Shown here: in pieces, positions 24,562 to 32,466 of the stretch | Layout: each line of letters starts with the position of its first letter | How positions within the stretch are numbered: position 1 is the stretch's first letter | Source: Micromonospora sp. MH99 | Lineage (GTDB): Bacteria > Actinomycetota > Actinomycetes > Mycobacteriales > Micromonosporaceae | Length of the DNA: 53,058 bases | Assembly (NCBI RefSeq): GCF_021442385.1 | Contig: NZ_MUZA01000044.1 | Location: forward strand, 1 to 53,058 | Direction of reading: 5' to 3' | Translations under genes and position numbers: made by a program | Notes under the pieces: generated by a model | What the model was told of the DNA's origin: nothing | The model's input: the letters and a program-made list of their open reading frames with translations, nothing else | Database searches by the model: none

Positions 24562-25848
24562 ATGGCGCATCGCTTTCGAAGAGTTCTCGCCGCAGCCAGC
24601 TCGATGATCCTCGGAGTCACCCTCGCCGGCATCGTCACCGCCGCGCCGGCGCAGGCCGGCGACACCCCGCCCAGCCCGCTCGCCAAACCGGGCTACACAC
24701 TCGACTTCTCCGAAGAGTTCGACGTCAGCACCCTCAACACGAACCGCTGGCTGCCCTACTACCTGCCGCACTGGACCTCCCCCGCCAACCGCGAGCTGGG
24801 TGCCAAGGCGCGCTACACCATCGCCGACGGTGTGCTCACCCAGCGGCTCGACGCCGACACCCCGGCGTGGAATCCGCAGTACGACGGCACGGTCAAGATC
24901 TCCTCGTTCCAGACCTACAACAAGGACTACTGGCACAAGTTCAACGGCTCGATGCCGTTGAACCACCACGAGCCCGACTTCAACGGCTACACGTTCCAGT
25001 ACGGCTACGTCGAGCTGCGGGCCAAGAAGTCGAACGTCGGCGGGGGCGGCCACCAGGCCCTCTGGCTGGTCGGCACCGGGGACACCTCCAGCGCATCGCG
25101 CAACCCCGAGGTCGACATGGTCGAGACGTTCTTCTCCGAGCCGAACAACTGGCGGATCGCCGCCCGCAGCTGGGGCGACCCGAACTTCCTGTCCAGCTCG
25201 TACGCGTCGATCGCCCCTGTGCCCAGCGGGTCGCCGACCACCGAGTTCCACACGTACGGCATGGAGTGGACGCCCACCGACATCAAGTTCTACTACGACG
25301 GCCAGCTCTACCGGACGATCAACGACGCGCCCAACATGCCGATGGGGCTGATCATGGGCATCTACACCGACGCCGGCTCCGGTCAGCACAACGACGTCTG
25401 GCCCAAGACCTGGAGTGTCGACTACCTCCGCGTGTACAAGAAGGACGGCGGCTACCCGGTGGCCTATCAGCGGCTGAAGAACCGGCAGACCGGCCAGTAC
25501 ATCAAGGACGACGGCAGTGGCACCGCCAGGTACGCCGCCGCTGCCAGCACCGACCAGTCCGCCCAGTGGGCCGTCGAGAACGTCGACGGTTACGTCCGGT
25601 TCAAGAACCGTGCCACCGGCAACTACCTGCACGTGGAGAACCAGACCGGCAACGTGCAGACCGGTGCGGTGCCCGGCACCTACTGGTCGGCGCAGTGGGC
25701 CCAGGAGCCGGTCGACGACCCCTTGCGCCTGAAGAACCGTTGGAAGGGCACCTACGCCCATACCGAGAACATGACCGGCAGCGTCCAGTACGGTGCCGCG
25801 CCCGCCAACTGGTGGACCAGCCAGTGGGCCCTCGAACCCGCCTCCTGA
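24562..25848 (+). CDS. Secreted GH16 glycoside hydrolase with C-terminal beta-trefoil-like domain
   Basis: A 428-residue exported enzyme. A signal peptide (to about residue 32, cut near AQA) precedes a GH16 jelly-roll domain (about 40-290). The catalytic motif PEVDMVE gives nucleophile Glu183, Asp185 and acid/base Glu188 in the ExDxxE form of GH16. Residues about 295-428 hold three repeats (KNRQTGQY, KNRATGNYLHVENQTG, KNRWKGTYAHTENMTG), each ending near QWA-x-EP, resembling a ricin/CBM13-type trefoil. GH16 covers beta-1,3(4)-glucanases, laminarinases, agarases and others; glucanase is the simplest guess. Its promoter and operator tie it to the upstream ROK regulator. Confidence 0.92.
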   Translation: MAHRFRRVLAAASSMILGVTLAGIVTAAPAQAGDTPPSPLAKPGYTLDFSEEFDVSTLNTNRWLPYYLPHWTSPANRELGAKARYTIADGVLTQRLDADTPAWNPQYDGTVKISSFQTYNKDYWHKFNGSMPLNHHEPDFNGYTFQYGYVELRAKKSNVGGGGHQALWLVGTGDTSSASRNPEVDMVETFFSEPNNWRIAARSWGDPNFLSSSYASIAPVPSGSPTTEFHTYGMEWTPTDIKFYYDGQLYRTINDAPNMPMGLIMGIYTDAGSGQHNDVWPKTWSVDYLRVYKKDGGYPVAYQRLKNRQTGQYIKDDGSGTARYAAAASTDQSAQWAVENVDGYVRFKNRATGNYLHVENQTGNVQTGAVPGTYWSAQWAQEPVDDPLRLKNRWKGTYAHTENMTGSVQYGAAPANWWTSQWALEPAS

Positions 25849-25894
25849 CGAACCGCAACCCACCGGCGTCGCCCGCTCTCAGTTTCCCCACGTG

Positions 25895-25928
25895 AAAGGC
25901 CGCTTCCTGAATTCGGGAAGCGGCCTTT
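25895..25928. terminator. Terminator after the GH16 gene
   Basis: AAAGGCCGCTTCC (25895-25907) pairs perfectly with GGAAGCGGCCTTT (25916-25928). The A/T ends of the stem give a short T-run on both strands. Confidence 0.8.
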
Positions 25929-25999
25929 CCGCTGTCGTGCAGACGAGCGCAGCGGCCCGCCTCGGCGGCCGAGAGCGTCACCGATCCGTCCCCGCACTG

Positions 26000-26025
26000 G
26001 TCCCGGGCGAACTCTCGCCCGGGAC
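26000..26025. terminator. Second hairpin between convergent genes
   Basis: GTCCCGGGCGA (26000-26010) pairs perfectly with TCGCCCGGGAC (26015-26025). It lies just beyond the stop of the DUF574 methyltransferase gene and probably ends that transcript. Confidence 0.6.
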
Positions 26026-26042
26026 CGCACCGGGAACGGGGC

Positions 26043-26882
26043 CTACGGTTTGCGGGCGAGGAGCCCGACGAAGGTGTGATAGGTGTCGGTCTGCGCCGGA
26101 GCGGGCGTACCCGGCTCGGGACGCCACTCGGCCAGCGGCACCAGCCCCGGCTCCAGCACCGTCAGCCCGTCGACGAACGAGAGGATCTCCTCGTCGGTAC
26201 GCCAGCGGCCGGTGCCCAGCGACTCGTTGAAGACCCGCTCGACCTCGCGGGCCTTGCGGGAGCCTTCGGGGTCCCGCTCACCCGGGTCGCGGAAGTGCGA
26301 GACCGCCACATAGCTGCCGGAGGGCAGCGCGTCGATCAACGCCGCCGCCACCGCACGCGGATCCTCGTCGTCGCCGAGGTGGTGCAGGATCGCGAAGAGC
26401 AACAGGCCGATCGGCCTGTCGAAGTCGAGGAACCGACGTACGTCCGGGTGGTCGAGGATCTCCTGCGGCTCCCGGATGTCCGCCTGGATCACCGTCGCGG
26501 TGCCGTCGGCGGCGAGCAGAGCCCGGCCGTGTGTCAGGACGATCGGGTCATTGTCCACGTACACCACCTGAGCCTTCGGGTTCTGCTCGGTGGCGACCTC
26601 GTGGACGTTGCCCTGGGTGGGCAGCCCGGATCCAATGTCGAGGAACTGATCGATGCCCGCCTCGGCGACGAGGAAGCGGATCACGCGACGCAGAAAGGCC
26701 CGGTTCGCCTGACCGGCCGCTGGTCCATCGGGTGTGATCCGCAGGGCGTGCTCGGCGACCTGTCGGTCGACCTCGAAGTTGTCCTTGCCGCCCAGGAAGA
26801 AGTCATAGACCCGGGCCACGCTGGGAATGCTGGGGTCGATGCCGGGGGGTGCCGCCTTGTCGCGGGTCACAGGCGTCTCCAT
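26043..26882 (-). CDS. DUF574 (Methyltransf_19) SAM-dependent methyltransferase
   Basis: A 279-residue protein of a family expanded in Streptomyces and Micromonospora. Signature blocks are IDPSIPSVARVYDFFLGGKD (about 14-33), FLDIGSGLPTQGNVHEVA (SAM motif I, about 83-100), VVYVDNDPIVLTHGRALL, and HLGDDEDPRAVAA. Members usually act in the cytoplasm on unknown small molecules. The ATG at 26882 begins METPVTRDK; longer open frame upstream lacks a ribosome site. It is convergent with GH16 and lies downstream of the chitinase gene on the same strand, 245 bases apart. Confidence 0.92.
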   Translation of the reverse strand: METPVTRDKAAPPGIDPSIPSVARVYDFFLGGKDNFEVDRQVAEHALRITPDGPAAGQANRAFLRRVIRFLVAEAGIDQFLDIGSGLPTQGNVHEVATEQNPKAQVVYVDNDPIVLTHGRALLAADGTATVIQADIREPQEILDHPDVRRFLDFDRPIGLLLFAILHHLGDDEDPRAVAAALIDALPSGSYVAVSHFRDPGERDPEGSRKAREVERVFNESLGTGRWRTDEEILSFVDGLTVLEPGLVPLAEWRPEPGTPAPAQTDTYHTFVGLLARKP

Positions 26883-27072
26883 TCGATCGGGACGGGCGCA
26901 GGCTGAGGTCTGCGGGCGGTGCCGGGTTGCGGCGAGTGTAGCGATCGGGAGGGTTGAATTCCGCCCCGACTGGTACCGCTCCCAGCCAGCCGGCCCCTCA
27001 CCAGCGCACTCATCGAGCGACCGCCCACCCGGGCGTCGACGGGCCACTGGAGACGATCGACGACCTATCGCC

Positions 27073-27112
27073 GGGCCCACCGCTGGCCGGGATGCCGGCT
27101 GGCGGTGGGCCC
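27073..27112. terminator. Hairpin downstream of the chitinase gene
   Basis: Arms 27073-27090 and 27095-27112 pair with two mismatches around loop GATG. It lies 15 bases past the chitinase stop on the minus strand. Confidence 0.6.
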
Positions 27113-27127
27113 GACGTCAGTAACCCG

Positions 27128-28498
27128 TCAGCGGCCCTGCAGGCGCTTGACGTTGTCGCCGAAGGTCCAACCCTTCGACCCGTCCCAGTTCGCCGACCAG
27201 GTCATCAGGCCCTTGATGCCGGGGACACTGTTGTACGCCTGCGTGACCAGCGACGTCGACATGTACCCGCCGCCCGCCCCGTTCTGCGCGGGCAGGCCCG
27301 GGACCTGCTTGTCGTACGGCACGCGGATGGTGGTGCCCCCGATGGTGAGGCCGTTGTTCAGGCACTGCGTCTGCACCGTGAACCCCTGCACGGTGCCGGC
27401 GGGGTACGAGTCGCCGGCGCAGCCGTACATGCTGCCGTTGTAGTACTGCATGTTCAGCCACCAGAGCCGGCCGTTGTCCACGTACTTCTTGATGATCGGC
27501 AGGTAGGAACCCCAGATCGAGCCGTAGACCACACTGCCGCCGGTGACGTAGGCGGTCTCCGGTGCCATGGTCAGGCCGAAGTTCGAGGGCATCCGGGCCA
27601 GCACTCCGTCGATGATCCGGATCAGGTTGGCCTGCGACGTCGACAGGGTGTTGATGTTGCCGCTACCGGTCAGGCCCGTCTCGATGTCGATGTCGATGCC
27701 GTCGAAGTGGTAGGCCGTCAGGATCGGCACGATCGTCGCGATGAACCGGTCGGCGACAGCGGTGGAGCTCAGGTCGATGCCCGCGGCGGCCCCGCCGATC
27801 GACATCAGGATCGTGGCGCCGGCGGCCTTGGCCTGGCACATCTCGGCCGGGGTGGCCACCTTCACGCCGGCGTCCATGCCGTTCTCCCAGAGGACCGTGC
27901 CGTCCGAGCGGATCACCGGGAACGCCGCGTTGATCACGTTGTAGCCGTGCTGGGTGAGCCGGCTGTCGGTGATCGGGATCCAGCCAAGTCCGGGGTGGAC
28001 GCCGTTGGAGGCGCCGTCCCAGTTCTCCCAGTAGCCCTGCAGCACCTTGCCGGTGGGCCGCGACTTCACCGCGCAGGTCCCGCCAGTGGGCGGCGGCGTG
28101 GTGGGGGGAGCCGTGGTCGGCGGCGGCGTGGTGGGCGGCGCGGTCGTCGGGGGAGGCGTGGTGGGTGGAGCGGTCGTCGGGGGAGGCGTGGTGGGCGGCG
28201 GCGTGCTTCCCGAGCAGGCGCCCAAGTCGCGCCACAGCGACGGGGTCGCGGCGGGGTTCCAGCCGGCACCGGCGTACGCGGTGTGCGTGACCAGCGCCTG
28301 GTAGAGCCGGCCGCCGTAGGTCACCTGGGCGCCTGCCTGGTAGGTGGTGCCCTCGGCCCAGGCCGGTGCGGTGCAGGCGACCAGCGCGACGGCGTTGGCC
28401 GAGGACACGGCCGCCATGCTGCTGGGGACGAAGGCGATGGCGGCCGTGACGGTCATCGCCGCCCCGGCCACCACTGCGAATATTCGACGGCTTCTCAT
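27128..28498 (-). CDS. Secreted GH18 chitinase with N-terminal CBM5/12 domain
   Basis: A 456-residue exported chitinase. The signal peptide is about residues 1-40. A CBM5/12-type chitin-binding module (about 44-95; PAWAEGTTYQAGAQVTYGG, ending in WNPAATPSLWRDLGAC) is followed by a TPPPTT linker (97-138) and a GH18 TIM barrel (about 150-456). The active-site motif FDGIDIDIE gives catalytic Glu273; LMSIGGAAAG is the other conserved GH18 strand. Chitinases of this ChiC/ChiD-like build hydrolyse chitin outside the cell. TTGCTA-N17-CAATAT upstream (28536-28564) and GGGGAGTG before the ATG complete the unit. No DasR-type site is evident. Confidence 0.95.
   Translation of the reverse strand: MRSRRIFAVVAGAAMTVTAAIAFVPSSMAAVSSANAVALVACTAPAWAEGTTYQAGAQVTYGGRLYQALVTHTAYAGAGWNPAATPSLWRDLGACSGSTPPPTTPPPTTAPPTTPPPTTAPPTTPPPTTAPPTTPPPTGGTCAVKSRPTGKVLQGYWENWDGASNGVHPGLGWIPITDSRLTQHGYNVINAAFPVIRSDGTVLWENGMDAGVKVATPAEMCQAKAAGATILMSIGGAAAGIDLSSTAVADRFIATIVPILTAYHFDGIDIDIETGLTGSGNINTLSTSQANLIRIIDGVLARMPSNFGLTMAPETAYVTGGSVVYGSIWGSYLPIIKKYVDNGRLWWLNMQYYNGSMYGCAGDSYPAGTVQGFTVQTQCLNNGLTIGGTTIRVPYDKQVPGLPAQNGAGGGYMSTSLVTQAYNSVPGIKGLMTWSANWDGSKGWTFGDNVKRLQGR
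28085..28210. repeat. Low-complexity DNA coding the chitinase Thr/Pro linker
   Basis: Repeats of a 12- to 15-base unit encode TPPPTT and APPTTPPP. Similar DNA recurs at 42829-42969 and 51028-51135 in other secreted enzymes, on the opposite strand. Confidence 0.8.
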
Positions 28499-28535
28499 GG
28501 CTCACTCCCCGGCTTCGGCGACCCGTGACCTCCAC

Positions 28536-28564
28536 ATATTGACGTCGGTGCGCCTTAATAGCAA
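28536..28564 (-). promoter_or_regulatory. Promoter of the chitinase gene
   Basis: On the minus strand, TTGCTA (28559-28564) and CAATAT (28536-28541) are 17 bp apart. The start near 28529 leaves a UTR of about 30 bases with the ribosome site. Confidence 0.5.
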
Positions 28565-28703
28565 GGGTTGTTTACAGATAGCGGAAGTCGGGGCCACGTG
28601 CAGGTGGAGATGTGCCCTGGTCGTCGCCGAGAGCGCTGGCGCCCGGGTGCCGCGGCTACCGCTTCGAGAGGCGGCGAAACCTGTCGTGCTGGATACTTCC
28701 CCG

Positions 28704-28874
28704 ATGACCAATCCAGAGCTCGATCCGGACGTCTATCCACCCCTCGATCCTCGCGAGCCCGTTCCGGAGACCGCCGAGGAGCTGCTTCCCGGTACGCCGA
28801 GCGACCTGCCGGAGGCGCCCACCGAGCCGATGCCCGACGACGGCGATCCTCCAGGCGTACCCGAGCCGGCGTGA
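28704..28874 (+). CDS. Small acidic proline-rich protein
   Basis: Fifty-six residues, very rich in Asp, Glu and Pro: MTNPELDPDVYPPLDPREPV, then PETAEELLPGTPSDLPEAP. No Cys, no hydrophobic core and no signal are seen, so it is probably intrinsically disordered and cytoplasmic. I recall similar short proteins in related actinomycetes, so this looks like a genuine conserved gene. GATACT (28692-28697) lies six bases before the ATG, which fits leaderless translation. It is divergent from the chitinase gene. Confidence 0.65.
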   Translation: MTNPELDPDVYPPLDPREPVPETAEELLPGTPSDLPEAPTEPMPDDGDPPGVPEPA

Positions 28875-28913
28875 CTGTCATCCGGCGGCGCCGTCCCGCC
28901 TGCGTGCGGGCGG

Positions 28914-29303
28914 TCAGCAGGAGCGCGGCTGCCAGCTCACCTTCGTCACGTGCATGGGCACGTACAGGTCACCACTGCCGTTGGCTCGCGCGCAGACAGT
29001 GCCGGTGAGCGGCGTCCCGAGATACGTGTAGGACCAGGTGATCTCGGCGTTCCGGGAGGTGTAGTTGTAGTAGTTGAAGGCCGGGGCGTAGCCGGACCAC
29101 TCGGTGTTGGTCAGCACGGACGGCGTCTCGACCGGCCCCTCCGGCGGGTGGTTCCAGTTTGGCCAGATGCAGAGCATGCCCTGTGGGCAGTTCCCGGGGG
29201 CCCAGGGGCCGTCCGCCGCCTGGGTGGTCGCCGCCGAGGCGGCGGGGGCGGTGGCCAGCACACCTACGACGGACGCGGCGACGGCGATGGTCTTCAACAG
29301 CAT
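28914..29303 (-). CDS. Secreted peptidase-inhibitor family I36-type protein
   Basis: A 129-residue secreted protein. A signal peptide (about 1-25; ending ASAAT) precedes a small domain with NCPQGMLCIWPNWN, WSGYAPAFNYYNYTSRNAE and a closing SC. The CPxGxLCIW pattern is typical of I36 proteins (the SMI metalloproteinase-inhibitor type, beta/gamma-crystallin fold) and of the wider group of small secreted crystallin-like proteins. Inhibition of a protease is plausible but not shown by sequence. A purine-rich AAGAAGGTG site precedes the ATG. Confidence 0.78.
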   Translation of the reverse strand: MLLKTIAVAASVVGVLATAPAASAATTQAADGPWAPGNCPQGMLCIWPNWNHPPEGPVETPSVLTNTEWSGYAPAFNYYNYTSRNAEITWSYTYLGTPLTGTVCARANGSGDLYVPMHVTKVSWQPRSC

Positions 29304-29454
29304 GGTTCACCTTCTTAAATAGATGATCCTGAATGGAGATAAGCTACTGCGGGAAAGTTGAGACGTCAATGACTCGGGTGAGACCCGAGCGCGGTCGCCG
29401 ACCGAGGCGTGAGATACGTTGGCGATCATCGATGTCTGGCGGGATCGTCGACGT

Positions 29455-30633
29455 ATGACAGGCGTGTTTCCTTCCTCGCTGATCCGCCGCCTGCGGCCGG
29501 GTCTGCTGGCCGCCGTCGTGGTGTCGACGGCGGTGCTCATCAGCGCGTTCAGCGTCGCTCCGGCAGCCGACGCCGGGGCCGCGCCGCCAGCGGCGTACCC
29601 CGGAGTCGTCCCGGCCCCCGGCGGCCTCGCGGAGCCGACCGCCACCGTGCCGCCGGCCCCAACCACGGCGCCCAGTACGCCGAACACCTCGCCCTTCCCG
29701 CCGAGCGTGCCGACGAACCTGGCCGCCAGCGAGGTCCGCAGCGGGTCGGTCACCCTCACCTGGACTGCCGCCAAGCCGGGCTGCTGCGCCGTCACCGGCT
29801 ACGACATCACGTACTACCAGGCGTTCGACGACGTCATCTACAGCGCCAGCGTCGGAGCCGTCACCACCGCCACGATCAGCAACTACATCCGGCCGGGCAG
29901 GCAGTACTCGTTCCGGGTGGCCGCCCTGGACAGCCTCGGACACCGCTCGGCCTCGACGGACGCGCTGACCGTTGTCACCCCGTTGATCGACACCGGCCCG
30001 GACACCACCCCGCCGAGCGCCCCGCAGAACCTGACCCTTGGCGAGGTGACCGCCTCGACCGCCACGCTGTCCTGGTCGCCGTCGACGGACAACGTCGGCG
30101 TGCTCGGATACAACGTCTACCAGTTCGACGGCTGGTTCAGCTCGACACTGATCGCCACCGTGCCGGGAACGACGTACACGGCGGCGCTGCCCGCGTCGAC
30201 GCCGCTTCGCAACCTGATCTACGTACGCGCCCGGGACGCGGCGGGCAACGTGTCGATCGCGTCCAACACGGTCACCCTGCCCACGACGTCCACTCCGCCG
30301 CCCCCGCCGCCCTCGACCTGCCAGGTGACGTACCGGAACCAGTCGCAGTGGCAGGGCGGCTTCGTGGCCACGGTGACGGTCCAGAACCTCGGCGCGGCAC
30401 CGCTCGACGGCTGGATCGTCACCTTCGGCTACCCGGGAGACCAGCAGGTCACCTCGGCCTGGAACGCCACGGTCGGCCAGACCGGGACCAGCGTGACCGC
30501 CCGCAACGTCGACTGGAACCGCGTTCTCGCGCCGAACGGCTCCGCGAGCTTTGGCGTCCAGGGACGGTGGGGCGTCAGCGACGCGCCACCCACCGCCTTC
30601 TCGCTCAACGGCGCTCCCTGCGCGGTGGGCTGA
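29455..30633 (+). CDS. Secreted FN3-FN3-CBM2 protein without catalytic domain
   Basis: A 392-residue exported protein with an N-terminal signal (LLAAVVVSTAVLISAFSVA), a Pro/Thr-rich stretch (about 40-85), two fibronectin type III domains (about 85-175 and 185-285; VPTNLAASEVRSGSVTLTW and APQNLTLGEVTASTATLSW), a TPPPPPP linker, and a CBM2 cellulose-binding module (about 292-392; CQVTYRNQSQWQGGFVATVT). No glycosidase or oxygenase domain is visible. It lies 24 bases before the GH53 galactanase gene on the same strand and is probably co-transcribed. It may act as a non-catalytic binder, or be a scaffold left after domain loss. The start at 29455 is the first ATG; a TTG at 29419 is less likely. 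Confidence 0.85.
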   Translation: MTGVFPSSLIRRLRPGLLAAVVVSTAVLISAFSVAPAADAGAAPPAAYPGVVPAPGGLAEPTATVPPAPTTAPSTPNTSPFPPSVPTNLAASEVRSGSVTLTWTAAKPGCCAVTGYDITYYQAFDDVIYSASVGAVTTATISNYIRPGRQYSFRVAALDSLGHRSASTDALTVVTPLIDTGPDTTPPSAPQNLTLGEVTASTATLSWSPSTDNVGVLGYNVYQFDGWFSSTLIATVPGTTYTAALPASTPLRNLIYVRARDAAGNVSIASNTVTLPTTSTPPPPPPSTCQVTYRNQSQWQGGFVATVTVQNLGAAPLDGWIVTFGYPGDQQVTSAWNATVGQTGTSVTARNVDWNRVLAPNGSASFGVQGRWGVSDAPPTAFSLNGAPCAVG

Positions 30634-30657
30634 ACGCGTCCCCATTGGAGGATCCTC

Positions 30658-31785
30658 GTGCGCACTCCCCACCGCCGCCGCAGAGCACTGCTCGGGGCGG
30701 TCACGGCCGGCATTCTCGCCGTCTCGACCACCCTCGGCGGTACGACCACTCCCGCCTCGGCCGCGAACACGCTCAGCATGCGGGGCGCCGACGTCTCCTC
30801 GTTGCAGCGGAGCCTGGATCTGGGCGCCAGGTACTACGACGCCGGAGGTGTCGCCCGCGACCCGCTGGACATCCTGAAGTCCGTGGGCGTCAACTACGTC
30901 CGGCTGCGCGTCTGGAACAACCCGGTCAGCGGCTACAACAACAAGAGCAGGGTGTTGGCCCAGGCGAGGGCGGCCAGGGCGAAGGGCCTCAAAGTGCTCA
31001 TCGACTTCCACTACTCCGACACCTGGGCCGACCCCGGCAAGCAGTACAAGCCGGCCGCCTGGGTCGGCCACAGCCTGAGTCAACTGCGCACCGACGTCTA
31101 CACGTTCACCTACGACGTCTGCTCCAGCCTCCGCGGCCAGGGCACCACGCCGGACAGCGTGCAGATCGGCAACGAGATCAACGTCGGGATGCTGTGGGAC
31201 GAGGGCAAGGTCGTCAACAACGACTTCGCCCCGCTGGCCGGCCTGCTCAAGCAGGGCTACAACGCGACCAAGGCGTGTGGCAGCGGCATCCCGGTGATGA
31301 TCCACACCGCCGACGCCGACAGCAACGCCAACGCGCGATGGTTCTACGACGGCATCCGCGCGCAGGGTGTGCAGTGGGACATGACAGCCCTGTCGTACTA
31401 CTGCATGTGGCACGGGACCCTGGCGAACCTCTACAACAACATCGTCGACCTGCGCGGCCGCTACGGAAAGCCGGTGGTGATCGTGGAGACCGCGTACCCC
31501 TTCACCCGGAACAACGCGGACAGCGAGCCGAACGCCATCGGCGACGCGACCTGTGACGGCATCGGTGCGACGTGGTCCGGGCAGGCCCAGGAGTTCGACT
31601 GGGTCCAGAACACCGCCCGCAACGCGGGGGCCATCGGTGTCTTCTACTGGGAGCCGACCTGGTATGCCGTGCGGGGCAACGGCTGGGATCCGGCCAACAT
31701 CAACGGCACCGGAAACCAGTGGGACAACATGGCAGTCTTCGACTGGTCCGGGCGGGTGAACCCGAGCGTGCGCTGGACGCCCTGA
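30658..31785 (+). CDS. Secreted GH53 arabinogalactan endo-beta-1,4-galactanase
   Basis: A 375-residue exported enzyme. A twin-Arg-rich signal peptide (about 1-36; RRRRALLGAVTAGILAV) precedes a single GH53 domain. MRGADVSSLQR, YVRLRVWNNP and VLIDFHYSDTWADPGKQ are family blocks. The acid/base is Glu173 in QIGNEIN and the nucleophile Glu277 in VIVETAYPF. It hydrolyses beta-1,4-galactan side chains of pectin (type I arabinogalactan). GGAGGATC precedes the GTG start. It is the second gene of a probable two-gene operon behind the FN3-CBM2 protein. Confidence 0.95.
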   Translation: MRTPHRRRRALLGAVTAGILAVSTTLGGTTTPASAANTLSMRGADVSSLQRSLDLGARYYDAGGVARDPLDILKSVGVNYVRLRVWNNPVSGYNNKSRVLAQARAARAKGLKVLIDFHYSDTWADPGKQYKPAAWVGHSLSQLRTDVYTFTYDVCSSLRGQGTTPDSVQIGNEINVGMLWDEGKVVNNDFAPLAGLLKQGYNATKACGSGIPVMIHTADADSNANARWFYDGIRAQGVQWDMTALSYYCMWHGTLANLYNNIVDLRGRYGKPVVIVETAYPFTRNNADSEPNAIGDATCDGIGATWSGQAQEFDWVQNTARNAGAIGVFYWEPTWYAVRGNGWDPANINGTGNQWDNMAVFDWSGRVNPSVRWTP

Positions 31786-31896
31786 CCCGTCGTCTCCGCG
31801 TCGGACCGGGCCGGGATGGGTCGTGGGTCCGCGCTGGGGGTGGCCGCCACGCGCACGACCGCCCACGACACGCGCCGAATGAGCGGCGCCGCCCAG

Positions 31897-32331
31897 TCAC
31901 GGTCCCGGCCAGGGGCGGGCGGCGGGAGTGGCCACCGCGTCCCCTGAGCCGCCCGCCATGGCCGACCGGACCACGCGAAGGTTCGTGCGGACCACGACGC
32001 TGGCCATGAACACGCCGCACACGGCCTGTTCGATGCGCAGCCAGACCGGGAACGCGCCGGGCCAGGCGACGACAGCGACGATCGCGGCCAGCACCACCAT
32101 GGCGATGATGCGGAGCCGGCGGAAGGAGCCGCGGTGCCCCGCCGCTGCGCGCCGGGACAGCACCAGGAGCACCGCCGCGCTGGCGGCGACAAGTGGTGTG
32201 CGGACCCAGACGGCCGTGGTGACGAGCGCGGGGTCGTGGCGCATGAGCACCACGGCTACGACGGTGGACACGCTGATCACCAGGAAGGCGGCCAGCAGTT
32301 TGACAACGGTGTTCAGATGGTCGTTCCTCAT
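31897..32331 (-). CDS. Small membrane protein, unassigned
   Basis: A 144-residue protein with four hydrophobic segments: LLAAFLVISVSTVVAVVLM, AAVLLVLS, IIAMVVLAAIVAVVAW and VCGVFMASVVV. The last 20 residues are hydrophilic. No family is recognised. It is divergent from a sensor kinase gene with a 28-bp palindrome between them, so it may be a target of that two-component system, a pattern seen with NarL-type kinases. The ribosome site is weak (CAGGCTGA). Confidence 0.65.
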   Translation of the reverse strand: MRNDHLNTVVKLLAAFLVISVSTVVAVVLMRHDPALVTTAVWVRTPLVAASAAVLLVLSRRAAAGHRGSFRRLRIIAMVVLAAIVAVVAWPGAFPVWLRIEQAVCGVFMASVVVRTNLRVVRSAMAGGSGDAVATPAARPWPGP

Positions 32332-32398
32332 GCCGTTCAGCCTGCGTCCGTAGGCCGGGGCGAAGCATCGGCGCGCGGATCGATGTTCCGTCTCCACC

Positions 32399-32426
32399 CA
32401 CGGTTGCAGACGGGTCTGCAACCGTG
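32399..32426. promoter_or_regulatory. Perfect 28-bp palindrome between membrane protein and kinase genes
   Basis: CACGGTTGCAGAC and GTCTGCAACCGTG are perfect 13-base complementary arms around GG. The site is 67 bases from the membrane-protein start and 40 from the kinase start. It is a likely binding site for the response regulator encoded downstream. TAGGTT (32455-32460) six bases before GTG 32467 is the kinase -10. Confidence 0.65.
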
Positions 32427-32466
32427 CGCCGATGCTGCCGTGGCGACATCGGTCTAGGTTTTAACG

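Noticed and set aside
24481..25863. Open frame of 460 codons opposite the GH16 gene
   Set aside because: The GH16 gene has a signal peptide, catalytic motif, promoter and ribosome site; the opposite frame has none and is a shadow.
29344..31866. Very long open frame (about 840 codons) on the minus strand
   Set aside because: It lies antisense to the FN3-CBM2 and GH53 genes, has Arg/Gly/Val/Asp-rich composition without any domain, and reflects the high GC at third positions of the real genes.
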